Shown here: one piece after another, positions 9,029 through 17,936 of the stretch
How the letters are laid out: every line of letters starts with the position of its first letter
How positions within the stretch are numbered: position 1 is the first letter of the stretch
NCBI GenBank assembly: GCA_019186825.1
Contig: JABARP010000009.1
Span: forward strand, 48,370-96,817
Length of the DNA stretch: 48,448 nt
Reading direction: 5' to 3'
Source: Pyrinomonadaceae bacterium
GTDB lineage: Bacteria > Acidobacteriota > Blastocatellia > Pyrinomonadales > Pyrinomonadaceae
The notes under the pieces: model-generated
The model's database searches: none
Seen by the model: the letters and a program-made list of their open reading frames with translations, nothing else
Told to the model about the DNA's origin: nothing
Program-made: the position numbers and the translations under genes

Positions 9029-10147
9029 ATGTCGGACACTGAACTTAAGCGAACTCCGCTAAATGACGTACATCGATCACTTGGCGGAAAGATGGTCGAT
9101 TTTGGCGGCTGGGATATGCCCGTGCAATACAAAGCCGGCGTGATCGAGGAACATCTACGGTGTCGCACGCGGGTGGGGCTTTTCGATGTCTCGCACATGG
9201 GCGAGATCTGGGTCAAAGGTCCCGGAGCTGTCGGCTTCGTCAACCGCATCACGACCAATGATGTTACAAAGCTCGTCGATGGCCAGGCACACTATTCTAC
9301 CCTCACGAATGATAAAGGCGGTATCGTCGATGACCTTTTGGTCTATCGCTTCGGTGAGGAAAAACTGCTCCTGGTTGTGAATGCAGGCACAACGGATAAG
9401 GATTTCGCATGGATATCTTCCCATCATTCTGACGCCGACAATTGCTCGATCGAGAACGCGAGTGCTCGCTATTGTCAGATCGCGATCCAGGGGCCTGACG
9501 CCGTCGCCCTCCTCCAGAAACTTACCGAAACCGACCTCAACTCGATCTCGTATTATCATTTTTCGGAGGGCAAGGTCGATGGCGTCGATGCGATCCTTTC
9601 GCGCACCGGATACACAGGTGAAGATGGCTATGAGGTTTACGCCGATCCGAAGTTCGCAATACAGCTTTGGAATAAATTCCTTGAGGTCGGAAGGTTCGGT
9701 GAAGATGACGGTATCCTGCCTTGCGGCCTTGCAGCACGTAACACGCTGCGGCTCGAATCGGCGATGTCGCTCTATGGGCACGAGCTCGGCGACGACATCA
9801 CGCCGTACGAGGCAAATCTCGGTTGGATAACAAAACTCGCAAAAGGTGACTTCATTGGCCGTCAAGCATTAGCAGAGCAAAAGGAGGCCGGTGTCACTCG
9901 AAAACTCGCGGGCTTTGAGATGATCGAACCGGGCATCGCCCGCGACGGGTTCGACGTTTACGTCAATGATGAGAAATGCGGAGTTGTAACGTCAGGTAGC
10001 CCGGCTCCGTTCTTGAAGAAGAATATCGGACTCGCTTTCCTGCCCCCGGCTTTTACAACAGCGGGCCAGGAAATTAAAATCGATATTCGTGGCAGAAAGG
10101 CCGCCGCGGTTGTGGTTCCGACACCGTTCTACAAGCGTCAGAAGTAG
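9029..10147 (+). CDS. gcvT: Glycine cleavage system T protein (aminomethyltransferase)
   Basis: 372 residues, normal for GcvT. The enzyme releases ammonia from the aminomethyl group on lipoyl-H protein and passes the one-carbon unit to tetrahydrofolate. Family landmarks are GGKMVDFGGWDMPVQY near the N-terminus, FDVSHMGEIWVKGPGA, the YSTLTNDKGGIVDD loop containing the conserved active-site Asp region, SRTGYTGEDGYEVY, and the C-terminal barrel with VTSGSPAPFLKKNIGLAF. It opens the glycine-cleavage locus; the zinc-ribbon gene begins two bases after its stop. I see no glycine riboswitch in the 70 bases upstream. Confidence 0.96.
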   Translation: MSDTELKRTPLNDVHRSLGGKMVDFGGWDMPVQYKAGVIEEHLRCRTRVGLFDVSHMGEIWVKGPGAVGFVNRITTNDVTKLVDGQAHYSTLTNDKGGIVDDLLVYRFGEEKLLLVVNAGTTDKDFAWISSHHSDADNCSIENASARYCQIAIQGPDAVALLQKLTETDLNSISYYHFSEGKVDGVDAILSRTGYTGEDGYEVYADPKFAIQLWNKFLEVGRFGEDDGILPCGLAARNTLRLESAMSLYGHELGDDITPYEANLGWITKLAKGDFIGRQALAEQKEAGVTRKLAGFEMIEPGIARDGFDVYVNDEKCGVVTSGSPAPFLKKNIGLAFLPPAFTTAGQEIKIDIRGRKAAAVVVPTPFYKRQK

Positions 10148-10149
10148 CA

Positions 10150-10383
10150 ATGTCGGATACGAACTATCCTTGCGGCAAATGCGGGTCAGAGATGGGAATG
10201 GGATTTCTCGTTGATCGAACTGATAACTCTGACTACGTGCTTCGCTGGGTAGAAGGCGAACCGGTTCACCCGAACCTCCTCGGTATGACACTCAAGAGTG
10301 TGGCAACGCAGGGGAGGCAGGATCTTGGAGTCAGATCGCTTCGTTGCAAGCGATGCGGTTTTGTTGAGCTCTATGCGGTCTGA
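10150..10383 (+). CDS. Small zinc-ribbon protein between gcvT and gcvH
   Basis: 77 residues. Two Cys pairs, C8/C11 (PCGKCG) and C66/C69 (RCKRCG), bracket a beta-rich middle (DYVLRWVEGEPVH), the arrangement of a single zinc ribbon. It resembles short bacterial proteins of the DUF6487 type (CxxCG near the start and C-terminal CxxCG followed by hydrophobic residues); that family name is from memory. It starts two bases after gcvT, so it is translationally coupled, and gcvH follows 35 bases later. The function is unknown. Its place in the locus suggests a link to glycine cleavage or lipoylation, but that is inference. Confidence 0.78.
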   Translation: MSDTNYPCGKCGSEMGMGFLVDRTDNSDYVLRWVEGEPVHPNLLGMTLKSVATQGRQDLGVRSLRCKRCGFVELYAV

Positions 10384-10418
10384 TTTTTGGTACTTTCCCC
10401 ATTTTCATTAATTCAACT

Positions 10419-10808
10419 ATGTCAAATATTCCTGAAAATTTACGTTACAGCAAGGACCATGAGTGGATCGCAATCGATGGAGATGTAGCGACCATCGGGA
10501 TCACGGATTACGCACAGCATTCGCTTGGCGATGTTGTGTATGTCGACCTTCCGCGCGTTGGCGACAAATTCGATACCCACGAGTCGTTCGGCTCGGTCGA
10601 ATCGGTCAAAGCGGTTTCCGAGATATTTACTCCGCTTGGCGGCGAGGTCACCGAGGTCAACGATGGTCTGAACGATGCTCCTGAGTCGGTCAACGGTGAC
10701 CCGTACACGGCTGGATGGATGATCAAAATGAAGATGGCAAACAGCGGCGAAGCCGATGCCTTGCTATCAGCCGCAGAGTACGAAGAGTATCTAAAAGCCA
10801 GCGAGTAG
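10419..10808 (+). CDS. gcvH: Glycine cleavage system H protein (lipoyl carrier)
   Basis: 129 residues, normal length. The lipoyl domain has the ESFGSVESVKAVSEI motif, with K64 as the lipoylation site. The H protein carries the aminomethyl intermediate between the P, T and L proteins. Conserved flanking features include HEWIAIDGDVATIGITDYAQ and YVDLPRVGD. No lipoate synthase or L protein gene is in the window, so those must be encoded elsewhere. Confidence 0.97.
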   Translation: MSNIPENLRYSKDHEWIAIDGDVATIGITDYAQHSLGDVVYVDLPRVGDKFDTHESFGSVESVKAVSEIFTPLGGEVTEVNDGLNDAPESVNGDPYTAGWMIKMKMANSGEADALLSAAEYEEYLKASE

Positions 10809-10868
10809 ATCTTTTTCCATCGACACCGAGATAGCGCGCAAAGCGACGAACGGTTCTCAAATCTTCAA

Positions 10869-10915
10869 GCTCCGTACGGAGCGGCATGCTATGTCGCCTC
10901 GAACGGGGCTTAATG
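10869..10915. repeat. Palindromic REP-like intergenic sequence
   Basis: The perfect 14-base palindrome GCTCCGTACGGAGC (10869-10882) is followed by CGGCATG and a region that can pair partially. Similar text (AAGCTCCGTAGCGGC) occurs once more near 43905. It resembles dispersed repeats beginning CTCCGTAGGAGCGGCATG that I recall from intergenic regions of several phyla; the match is from memory. Confidence 0.4.
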
Positions 10916-10982
10916 TATTTCCCGAAGGCCATTCATTTGGCACCTCCTCTCGCACCTTGGCACGGCTTTTTCGTTCTGCAAT

Positions 10983-11010
10983 TTGTTGCGTCGTCGGCCT
11001 TTGCTATTAT
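10983..11010 (+). promoter_or_regulatory. Promoter for gcvPA
   Basis: TTGTTG (10983-10988), 16-base spacer, TATTAT (11005-11010). Transcription would start near 11017, 20 bases before the gcvPA ATG, which has AGG upstream. It would let gcvPA and downstream genes be transcribed apart from gcvT-gcvH. Confidence 0.45.
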
Positions 11011-11036
11011 TTGAGTTTGTATCAAAATACAGGTAA

Positions 11037-12365
11037 ATGAGATATATACCCAATTCACCCCAAGAGCGTGGCGAAATGCTCAAGGAAATTGGCCTCAACA
11101 CCGCTGAAGAGCTGTTCAGGTCGATCCCAGAAGACATTCGCCTGAAAAGATCTTTGAACGTTACCGAACCCCTTGCTGAGAGCGAGATCATTGCTGCCTT
11201 CGAAGGGATGGCATCAAGGAATACCGCGACCGTAAAGCCGTCGTTCCTGGGCGCCGGCGTTTACTCGCACTTTTCACCGACGATCGTCGATCATCTGATC
11301 CAGAGAAGCGAGTTTTTCACGAGCTACACCCCCTATCAGCCTGAGATCTCGCAGGGCACGCTTCAGTACATCTTCGAGTTTCAAACGCTTGTTGCTCAGC
11401 TCACGGGAATGGAAGTTGCGAATGCATCGATGTACGACGGTTCGACAGCGATGGCAGAAGCTTATTTGATGGCGCAGCGGGTTACGCGTCGCGACAAGGT
11501 CATCGTCGCTGCTAGCGTTCATCCCGAATACCGCGAAGTTGCCCGAACATATACGCAGCACGGTGATCTTGAGATCGTAACGGCGAACTTTGACGAGGCG
11601 ACCGGTACACTAAGCGACCTTTCTGCTCTTGATGAAAAGACGGCTGCCGTTGTCGTCCAATCACCGAATTTCTTTGGCTGCATCGAAGATCTTAGTTCTC
11701 TCGCGAAGAAAGCCCACGCGGTCGGCGCTCTGCTAGTTGTAGTGGTCACGGAGGCGATTTCGTTCGGGCTGTTGAAGTCTCCGGGAGCGTGTGATGCCGA
11801 CATTGTCGTTGGTGAAGGGCAATCTTGGGGCATTCCCGCGAGCTTTGGCGGGCCGCACGTCGGATTCTTCGCAACCCGTGACAAGTTCATTCGGCAGATG
11901 CCCGGCCGCCTTTGTGGTGTCGCGTATGACAAGAATGGGAACCGGGGCTTCACACTCACCTTGTCGACACGCGAGCAACATATCCGCCGCGAAAAAGCGA
12001 CATCGAACATTTGCACGAACCAGGGATTGATCGCTCTCGCCGCCACCATCTATATGGAAGCTATGGGCAAGAAAGGCTTGCAGGAAGTCGCGGAGCAGAA
12101 CGCCCAAAAGGCCGCGTATGCAAAGAAAAAGATCGGCGAGATCGAAGGCTTTTCAGCTCCCTTCTCGGCTCCGACATTTAATGAGTTTGTGGTCCGCGGC
12201 CCTAAATCGGCTGCGGAGATCCTCGAAACCGTCCGAGCAAAAGGCGTCATCGGCGGCCTTGCTCTCTCGCACTATTACGCGGGCCACGACAACGACATCC
12301 TCGTTTGCGTCACTGAGACAAATTCGCGAGAACAGATCGACGAGCTGGTCTCATTGTTTAGATAA
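11037..12365 (+). CDS. gcvPA: Glycine dehydrogenase (decarboxylating) subunit 1
   Basis: 442 residues, normal for the alpha chain of the two-subunit P protein. With GcvPB it decarboxylates glycine and loads the aminomethyl group on the H protein. Landmarks: RYIPNSPQERGEML at the N-terminus, FLGAGVYSHFSPTIVDHLI, FTSYTPYQPEISQGTLQ, NASMYDGSTAMAEA, and GQSWGIPASFGGPHVGFFA. This subunit has the PLP-enzyme fold but not the PLP lysine, which is in GcvPB. The gene has its own likely promoter after a 228-base gap from gcvH. An aminotransferase gene separates it from gcvPB. Confidence 0.96.
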   Translation: MRYIPNSPQERGEMLKEIGLNTAEELFRSIPEDIRLKRSLNVTEPLAESEIIAAFEGMASRNTATVKPSFLGAGVYSHFSPTIVDHLIQRSEFFTSYTPYQPEISQGTLQYIFEFQTLVAQLTGMEVANASMYDGSTAMAEAYLMAQRVTRRDKVIVAASVHPEYREVARTYTQHGDLEIVTANFDEATGTLSDLSALDEKTAAVVVQSPNFFGCIEDLSSLAKKAHAVGALLVVVVTEAISFGLLKSPGACDADIVVGEGQSWGIPASFGGPHVGFFATRDKFIRQMPGRLCGVAYDKNGNRGFTLTLSTREQHIRREKATSNICTNQGLIALAATIYMEAMGKKGLQEVAEQNAQKAAYAKKKIGEIEGFSAPFSAPTFNEFVVRGPKSAAEILETVRAKGVIGGLALSHYYAGHDNDILVCVTETNSREQIDELVSLFR

Positions 12366-12367
12366 TT

Positions 12368-12385
12368 TTCCGGCGGTCGCCGGAA
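12368..12385. repeat. Short perfect hairpin after gcvPA
   Basis: TTCCGGCG GT CGCCGGAA is a perfect 8-bp inverted repeat three bases after the gcvPA stop. No T tract follows, but an A/T-rich run of TAATTA-like units does. It may slow transcription or protect the mRNA end; it is not a clear terminator. Confidence 0.45.
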
Positions 12386-12431
12386 GGTAATTATTAATTG
12401 GTAATTCGTTAATTAGTAATTATTCAGACAG

Positions 12432-13742
12432 ATGAACGACATTGATCGCAGAACATTTTTAGCATCTGCAGGAAAGGGTCTTGGGCTCGCGGCCTTGTCG
12501 TCTGCGACTGTTGCAGGTCTGTTCAATAATGTCGTTGCGGCAGGAAATGCGATCAAGCATCTTTCGCCTGCGGAGGCGGCTCTTGACGAGGATTATTGGA
12601 CGGTCATCCAGCAGGCATTCTCGGTCACGCGCGGCATAATCAATCTCAATAACGGCGGTGTCAGCCCGAGTCCGCGTATCGTAACGGAGGCATTTGTCCG
12701 ATACACCTGGCAGCAGGAAGATGCGACCGCGTACACGATGTGGCGGATACTCGAACCGCAGTCCGAGACCGTGCGGACGGGCCTTGCTGAACATTTTGGC
12801 TGCTCGCCGGAAGAGATCGCCATCACGCGAAACGCTTCCGAGTCGCTCGAGATCCTTTTGATGGGCATGGATCTGAAGTCCGGCGATGAGATCCTCGCAA
12901 ATACGCAGGATTATCCGCGTATGCTCACAACGCTTCGGCAGCGAGAGCTTCGCGAAAGGCTAAAGCTCAACCTCGTCAAAGTCCCGATCGCTCCGAATGA
13001 CATTAACGATATCGCGTCGGCCTACGAGCGTGCTGTAACGCCAAAGACGCGCCTTATTCTGATATCGCACCAGATTAACCTAACCGGCCAGATCACCCCG
13101 GTCAAAACGGTGTGCGAAATGGCGCGTGCTCGCGGCATCGAAACCATCGTTGACGGCGCTCATTCTTTTTCACAGTTCGCGTTCAAACGTGACGACCTCG
13201 GTTGTGACTACTTTGGCACTTCCCTGCACAAATGGACCTACGCTCCAAAGGGTACGGGAATGCTTTATGTAAAGAAGGACAAGATCCCGCGCATTTGGGC
13301 CTTGATGGCAAGTGAGGATAAGAACAAGAACGACATCCGAAAGTTCGAAGAGATCGGCACGCATTCGGCCGCGATGCGGCTCGCGATCGGCGAGGCACTA
13401 TTATTCCAAAACGCGATCGGCAGCAAACGAAAGGAAGAGCGTCTTCGCTACCTTTCGCGTTACTGGATGAACAATCTGAAAGCGATCCCGAAGGTCGGCT
13501 TTAACACGTCCTTTGATCCAGGCCAGTCCTGTGCGATCGCGAATTTCAAGATCGAAGGAGTGGATCCGGTAAAGCTCGGCGGTTATCTGATGGATAAGCA
13601 CCATATTTTTACGACGCCAATCGTCCATCCGGAGTTCTCCGGCATTCGCATAACGCCAAACGTTTACACCACACTCTCGGAACTCGATCGATTCTGCAGC
13701 GTCATCGAAGACGTTGCCCGGAAAGGGCTGCCGGCGGCATAG
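12432..13742 (+). CDS. Class V aminotransferase-fold PLP enzyme with Tat signal
   Basis: 436 residues. The N-terminus has a twin-arginine motif (DRRTFLASAGKG) followed by a weakly hydrophobic Ala/Gly stretch, so it is predicted to be exported folded with its cofactor. The rest is a fold-type I PLP enzyme of the class V group (isopenicillin N epimerase / cysteine desulfurase-like): NGGVSPSP near 75, TRNASESLE, IVDGAHSFSQ (D241, H244) and the Schiff-base lysine K267 in SLHKWTY. The desulfurase active-site cysteine loop is not evident. The substrate is unknown. It sits between gcvPA and gcvPB and its stop is 13 bases before the gcvPB ATG, so the three are co-transcribed. An amino-acid lyase, epimerase or transaminase role is possible. 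Confidence 0.85.
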   Translation: MNDIDRRTFLASAGKGLGLAALSSATVAGLFNNVVAAGNAIKHLSPAEAALDEDYWTVIQQAFSVTRGIINLNNGGVSPSPRIVTEAFVRYTWQQEDATAYTMWRILEPQSETVRTGLAEHFGCSPEEIAITRNASESLEILLMGMDLKSGDEILANTQDYPRMLTTLRQRELRERLKLNLVKVPIAPNDINDIASAYERAVTPKTRLILISHQINLTGQITPVKTVCEMARARGIETIVDGAHSFSQFAFKRDDLGCDYFGTSLHKWTYAPKGTGMLYVKKDKIPRIWALMASEDKNKNDIRKFEEIGTHSAAMRLAIGEALLFQNAIGSKRKEERLRYLSRYWMNNLKAIPKVGFNTSFDPGQSCAIANFKIEGVDPVKLGGYLMDKHHIFTTPIVHPEFSGIRITPNVYTTLSELDRFCSVIEDVARKGLPAA

Positions 13743-13755
13743 TTCAGCGTATTTT

Positions 13756-15282
13756 ATGAGCATAAAGAAAGTAACTTCACATCCAACTCAGAATGAGGCT
13801 TTGATCTTCGAGCGTTCGCAGACTGGCCGTGTCGGCTATCGTCTTCCAAAGCTCGATGTTGAGGCGATGAATATTGACGACATCGTTCCCGCAGCATTGC
13901 GTCGTGACGATGATCTTGCGGACGTTCCGGAGGTCTCGGAGGTCGATGTCGTCCGGCATTTCACACGAATCTCGACGTGGAATTATTCGATCGACCTCGG
14001 CATCTATCCTCTCGGGTCCTGCACGATGAAGTACAACTCGCGGCTTAACGAAAAGGTCGCAAGAATTCCGGGTTTTGCCGGGCTCCATCCGCTTGCACCT
14101 CAAGAGGAATCACAGGGTGCGCTTGAAATGATCTACCGCCTTCAAGAAGCGCTCGCAGAGATCACGGGCTTGCCCGGCGTCTCGCTGCAGCCGGCAGCCG
14201 GGGCACAAGGCGAGATGACCGGCGTGATGCTCATCCGCGCATTCCTTGACGAACGCGATGGCGAGGCTTCGAAAGATCGACGAGTGATGCTCATCCCGGA
14301 TTCCGCACACGGAACGAATCCGGCCTCAGCGGCAATGGCCGGCTTTACTGTTAAGACGATCCGGTCAACCGCGGATGGCATAACGGACATGGACCACCTT
14401 CGCGAACTTTGCTCCGAGGGCGGCATTGCAGGCGTGATGTTCACAAATCCGAACACCGTCGGCATCTTCGAACGGAACATCAAAGAGATATGCGACACGG
14501 TGCACGGAGCCGGCGGTCTCGTCTATATGGACGGTGCAAATATGAATGCACTCGTCGGCGTCGCTCGTCCCGGCGATATGGGTGTCGATGTCATTCACTT
14601 GAATTTGCACAAAACGTTCTCGACCCCGCACGGAGGCGGCGGCCCGGGCTGCGGTCCTTGCTGCTGCACAGCGGAGCTTGCGAAATACCTTCCCGTTCCA
14701 AGGATCGAGAAAAAAGCGAGTGGTGAGTTCTTCCTGAACTCCGACTACCCGAATTCGATCGGCCGCGTAAAGGCCTTTTACGGCAATTTTGGGATGATGG
14801 TGCGTGCTCTTTCCTACATTTACACTCACGGTAACGATGGGCTTAAAGAAGCAACCGAAGCGGCCGTACTTAACGCACGTTACCTTGGCCACAAACTCGA
14901 AGGTACGATCGCAAAGCCGTTCCCATCCGACGGCATGCACGAGGCGATCTTTTCACACAAGAATCAGGCGAAGAATGGCGTCGTTACGCTAGATATTGCA
15001 AAACGCCTTATTGATTACGGATTTCATCCGATGACGATCTATTTCCCGCTCGTTGTCGAAGGAGCGATGCTGATCGAACCTACAGAATCGGTAGGCCGCG
15101 CGGACCTAGATGCTTTCGTCGAGGCGATGATCGACATAGATCGCGAGGCAAAAGAAGATCCAGATCTCGTAAAGAACGCGCCGCATTCGACACGCATCGG
15201 CCGTCTTGACGAGGCGGCGGCGGCTCGCAAACCTGTCCTCCGTTGGGGACCTGATATGGAGGCTGCCGGGACCTCGGCCTAG
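13756..15282 (+). CDS. gcvPB: Glycine dehydrogenase (decarboxylating) subunit 2
   Basis: 508 residues from the ATG at 13756; an upstream in-frame ATG at 13714 lies inside the preceding gene and adds residues foreign to the family. Landmarks: YPLGSCTMKYNSRLNE, LQPAAGAQGEMTGVMLIRA, AHGTNPASAAMAGF, YMDGANMNALVG, and the PLP lysine K286 in HLNLHKTFSTPHGGGGPG. It catalyses the PLP-dependent decarboxylation of glycine with GcvPA. The segment just after the glycine run has four cysteines (C299, C302, C303, C304), where relatives mostly have small or hydrophobic residues; the reading frame is intact across it. Confidence 0.96.
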   Translation: MSIKKVTSHPTQNEALIFERSQTGRVGYRLPKLDVEAMNIDDIVPAALRRDDDLADVPEVSEVDVVRHFTRISTWNYSIDLGIYPLGSCTMKYNSRLNEKVARIPGFAGLHPLAPQEESQGALEMIYRLQEALAEITGLPGVSLQPAAGAQGEMTGVMLIRAFLDERDGEASKDRRVMLIPDSAHGTNPASAAMAGFTVKTIRSTADGITDMDHLRELCSEGGIAGVMFTNPNTVGIFERNIKEICDTVHGAGGLVYMDGANMNALVGVARPGDMGVDVIHLNLHKTFSTPHGGGGPGCGPCCCTAELAKYLPVPRIEKKASGEFFLNSDYPNSIGRVKAFYGNFGMMVRALSYIYTHGNDGLKEATEAAVLNARYLGHKLEGTIAKPFPSDGMHEAIFSHKNQAKNGVVTLDIAKRLIDYGFHPMTIYFPLVVEGAMLIEPTESVGRADLDAFVEAMIDIDREAKEDPDLVKNAPHSTRIGRLDEAAAARKPVLRWGPDMEAAGTSA

Positions 15283-15302
15283 GATTCCGCCCACTAAGAC
15301 GA

Positions 15303-15884
15303 ATGGCCGATCTCAAAAAGCTCTCTTCAGTCATTCGTAGATTGCTGACACTGATTTGGGCCGCGGTGATCGTCGCGGCCCTTGGTTTTTTCTTATCAAA
15401 TCCTGCGGCATTCTCTGCCGAGAACGTTGCTTCATTCCTGAGGCAAAATTCAGCGAGTCTTTGGAGCGCATACATCATCATTTCTGCCCTGCGGGGGTTG
15501 ACGCTGCTTCCGAGCACCCCTCTTGTCATCGCAGGTACGCTATTGTTCCCTGCCGAACCACTTACGGTTTTCGCCGTCTCGATCTTCGGGATCGGATTAT
15601 CGTCAACGATGATCTACTTTTTCTCAGAGGCGCTCGGTTTTGACGATTTCTTTGAGAGGCGAAAGCCAGAGCTCGTACACACGATCCAGCGCCGAATGGA
15701 GACGCCTTGGGGACTTATCTTCGTCGCTGCGTGGGCTTTCTTTCCGTTCGCACCTACCGACGCGGTCTGCTATGTCGCAGGGATCGTGCGAACGACCTAT
15801 TGGAAGTTCATTCTAGCCATCCTTTTTGGCGAATCGATACTCTGCGGAATATACATTTGGGCGGGTAACTTCCTGCTTGGATAA
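15303..15884 (+). CDS. VTT-domain (TVP38/TMEM64/DedA-like) membrane protein
   Basis: 193 residues. About five hydrophobic segments are visible (around 15-32, 48-70, 75-100, 140-160, 168-190). The central part, RGLTLLPSTPLVIAGTLLFP, and the later FPFAPTDAVCYVAGI match the two re-entrant elements of the VTT/SNARE-associated fold (a Pro-rich P-S-T-P motif and a second Pro-containing helix). Such proteins are proposed to move lipids across the inner membrane. It follows gcvPB by 20 bases on the same strand, but nothing links it functionally to glycine cleavage. Confidence 0.75.
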   Translation: MADLKKLSSVIRRLLTLIWAAVIVAALGFFLSNPAAFSAENVASFLRQNSASLWSAYIIISALRGLTLLPSTPLVIAGTLLFPAEPLTVFAVSIFGIGLSSTMIYFFSEALGFDDFFERRKPELVHTIQRRMETPWGLIFVAAWAFFPFAPTDAVCYVAGIVRTTYWKFILAILFGESILCGIYIWAGNFLLG

Positions 15885-15988
15885 GGTTTCGGCTCGCGCG
15901 GTTTGACTAGGGAATGAGATGACAAATAGAATTCCCTCAAAGATGTTTCTGCCACCACCCCTTGCAGGCATCCCCTTACCAGAAAAAG

Positions 15989-17608
15989 ATGACAAAGATC
16001 GGCATTCCAAAAGAGATAAACCCCGGTGAAAAGAGAGTTGCGGGAACACCCGAGACGGTGATCAAGCTTAGGAAACTTGGCTTTGAAGTCGCTGTCGAAA
16101 GCGGTGCGGGCGAGGGTATAAGTGTAACCGACGCAGAATACCGCGAAGCAGGGGCAGAGATAATCGCCGACACCAACGACCTCTGGGGAGCAGCCGATAT
16201 CGTTCTGAAGGTGCGTCCTCCTGAAACCAACGAAAAACTGCACGTTCACGAAGCCGACCTTTTGCGGAAAGAAGCGACACTGATCGGATTCATCTGGCCC
16301 GCTCAGCACAAGGACGTGATCGAGCGGCTTGCCAAGCGTAAGGCAACCGTTTTCGCGATGGATTCCGTGCCGCGCATCACGCGTGCACAGAAAATGGACA
16401 CGCTCTCTGCAATGGCAAATATCGCCGGCTACCGAGCGGTAATCGAGGCGGCGGCACACTTTCCACGCTTTTTTACCGGGCAGATCACTGCGGCCGGCAA
16501 GATCAATCCGGCAAAGGTCCTGGTTATCGGTGCCGGCGTCGCAGGACTGTCCGCCATCGGCGCGGCTAAAGGCTTGGGGGCGATCGTGCGTGCATTCGAC
16601 CCGCGGTCGGCAACGAAAGACCAGGTCGCCTCGATGGGTGCCGAATTTCTCGAACTTGATATCAAAGAAGAGGGCGAGGGCAAAGGCGGTTATGCGAAAG
16701 AAATGTCGGACGCGTTCCTGAATGCCGAGATGGCACTGTTTGCACAGCAGGCGATGCAGGTCGATATCATCATTACGACCGCGCTGATTCCCGGCAAACC
16801 TGCCCCAAAACTGATCACGACTGGCATGGTCGAATCAATGAAGCCCGGTTCCGTGATCGTCGATCTCGCTGCAGAACAGGGCGGCAACTGCGCGTTGACG
16901 CAGCCCGGAAAGGTCGTAAACCACAAAGGCGTTACTATCATCGGCTATACCGACCTTCCCTCGCGAATGGCATCAATGGCGAGCCAACTTTACGGAGCGT
17001 GCGTAACGGCATTGCTTGAGGACCTGATCGGCGGCAGCGGCCGGAGCGCGGACACTCCCGCTCTTCACATCGACCTTGAGGACGAGGTCGTCCGCGGCTC
17101 GATCGTTCTGCACGAAGGCAAGATGATGTGGCCGCCGCCGCCAAGGCCGACGCCTCCGGCACCGCCCGAGCCCGGCGTCCCGACCAAGAGTTCGCATGCT
17201 GTTGCCGCAGCAGCCAAGGCCGTATCGAACGGACACGATGAAGGCAACGGAGTCAGCCCGTGGCTACTCGGTATCATAGGGCTAATAATGCTCGGCCTTG
17301 CGTTTATCCTGCCGCCGAAAGCCGCGAACGCAGGAAGCGATTTCCTCGGCCATTTGACCGTGTTCATTCTCGCGATCTTTATTGGATTCCAGGTCGTCTG
17401 GAACGTAAAACCGGCATTGCACACACCGCTAATGTCCGTCACGAACGCTATCAGCGGCATTATCCTCGTCGGCGGAATGCTTCAGTTGACGTCATCGTCG
17501 CTTGACCTGACCGTCATCCTCGGTGCCATCGCCGTCCTGATCGCCGCCATCAACATCGCCGGCGGATTTCTCGTCACAAATCGAATGCTGGGGATGTTTA
17601 GGAAGTAA
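15989..17608 (+). CDS. pntA: Proton-translocating NAD(P) transhydrogenase, alpha subunit
   Basis: About 539 residues. The N-terminal two thirds is the NAD(H)-binding domain I, alanine-dehydrogenase-like: [60 protein letters not shown] and [18 protein letters not shown]. After a Pro-rich linker ([18 protein letters not shown], about 374-391) come four membrane helices of domain II, so alpha-1 and alpha-2 are fused as in E. coli PntA. The enzyme couples proton entry to NADPH formation from NADH. The ATG at 15989 is chosen because the family homology begins there. The partner pntB is about 900 bases downstream instead of adjacent. Confidence 0.95.
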   Translation: MTKIGIPKEINPGEKRVAGTPETVIKLRKLGFEVAVESGAGEGISVTDAEYREAGAEIIADTNDLWGAADIVLKVRPPETNEKLHVHEADLLRKEATLIGFIWPAQHKDVIERLAKRKATVFAMDSVPRITRAQKMDTLSAMANIAGYRAVIEAAAHFPRFFTGQITAAGKINPAKVLVIGAGVAGLSAIGAAKGLGAIVRAFDPRSATKDQVASMGAEFLELDIKEEGEGKGGYAKEMSDAFLNAEMALFAQQAMQVDIIITTALIPGKPAPKLITTGMVESMKPGSVIVDLAAEQGGNCALTQPGKVVNHKGVTIIGYTDLPSRMASMASQLYGACVTALLEDLIGGSGRSADTPALHIDLEDEVVRGSIVLHEGKMMWPPPPRPTPPAPPEPGVPTKSSHAVAAAAKAVSNGHDEGNGVSPWLLGIIGLIMLGLAFILPPKAANAGSDFLGHLTVFILAIFIGFQVVWNVKPALHTPLMSVTNAISGIILVGGMLQLTSSSLDLTVILGAIAVLIAAINIAGGFLVTNRMLGMFRK

Positions 17609-17668
17609 TGGAAATGGAGCGGTCCAATTCGACGTTGAGTGAAGTGTGGAAGTTTAGGAATTGAAGAT

Positions 17669-17932
17669 ATGCCAAAACGAAAGACAGCGAGTTCAATCGG
17701 AGTCGATACAAATGTTCGATGCGAGCGCATTTATCCTACTGAGGGAACGAGGAAAACCATCGATGAACTTCAATCTGTAGGAATCAAACTTTCAAAGGAG
17801 CAAGCGATACATCTGGCGCGAGTCTTGCTTGCCGTCACTCAGGATTGGAATAGCGTCGATATCACCGCCTATCGTTTCGATCAACGCAAGAGCGATGGTT
17901 CGTATCGGCTGACGATTACCAGTCAAGACTAA
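17669..17932 (+). CDS. Small unknown protein inserted between pntA and pntB
   Basis: 87 residues from the ATG at 17669 (AGGA upstream); a GTG at 17639 in the same frame has no ribosome site. The N-terminus is basic (PKRKTASS); the centre is a helix (SKEQAIHLARVLLAVTQDW) and the end a beta-like segment (DITAYRFDQRKSDGSYRLTI). I do not recognise the family. It lies four bases ahead of another small gene on the same strand, and both look A+T-richer than pntA and pntB. The pair lies in a stretch that separates genes normally adjacent, which suggests acquisition as cargo. A toxin-antitoxin-like pair is one possibility, without direct evidence. Confidence 0.55.
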   Translation: MPKRKTASSIGVDTNVRCERIYPTEGTRKTIDELQSVGIKLSKEQAIHLARVLLAVTQDWNSVDITAYRFDQRKSDGSYRLTITSQD

Positions 17933-17936
17933 AACT

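Noticed and set aside
14641..14670. Frameshift in gcvPB at the Cys-rich stretch
   Set aside because: Family motifs before and after are in the same frame, so the cysteines are encoded and not a product of a shift.
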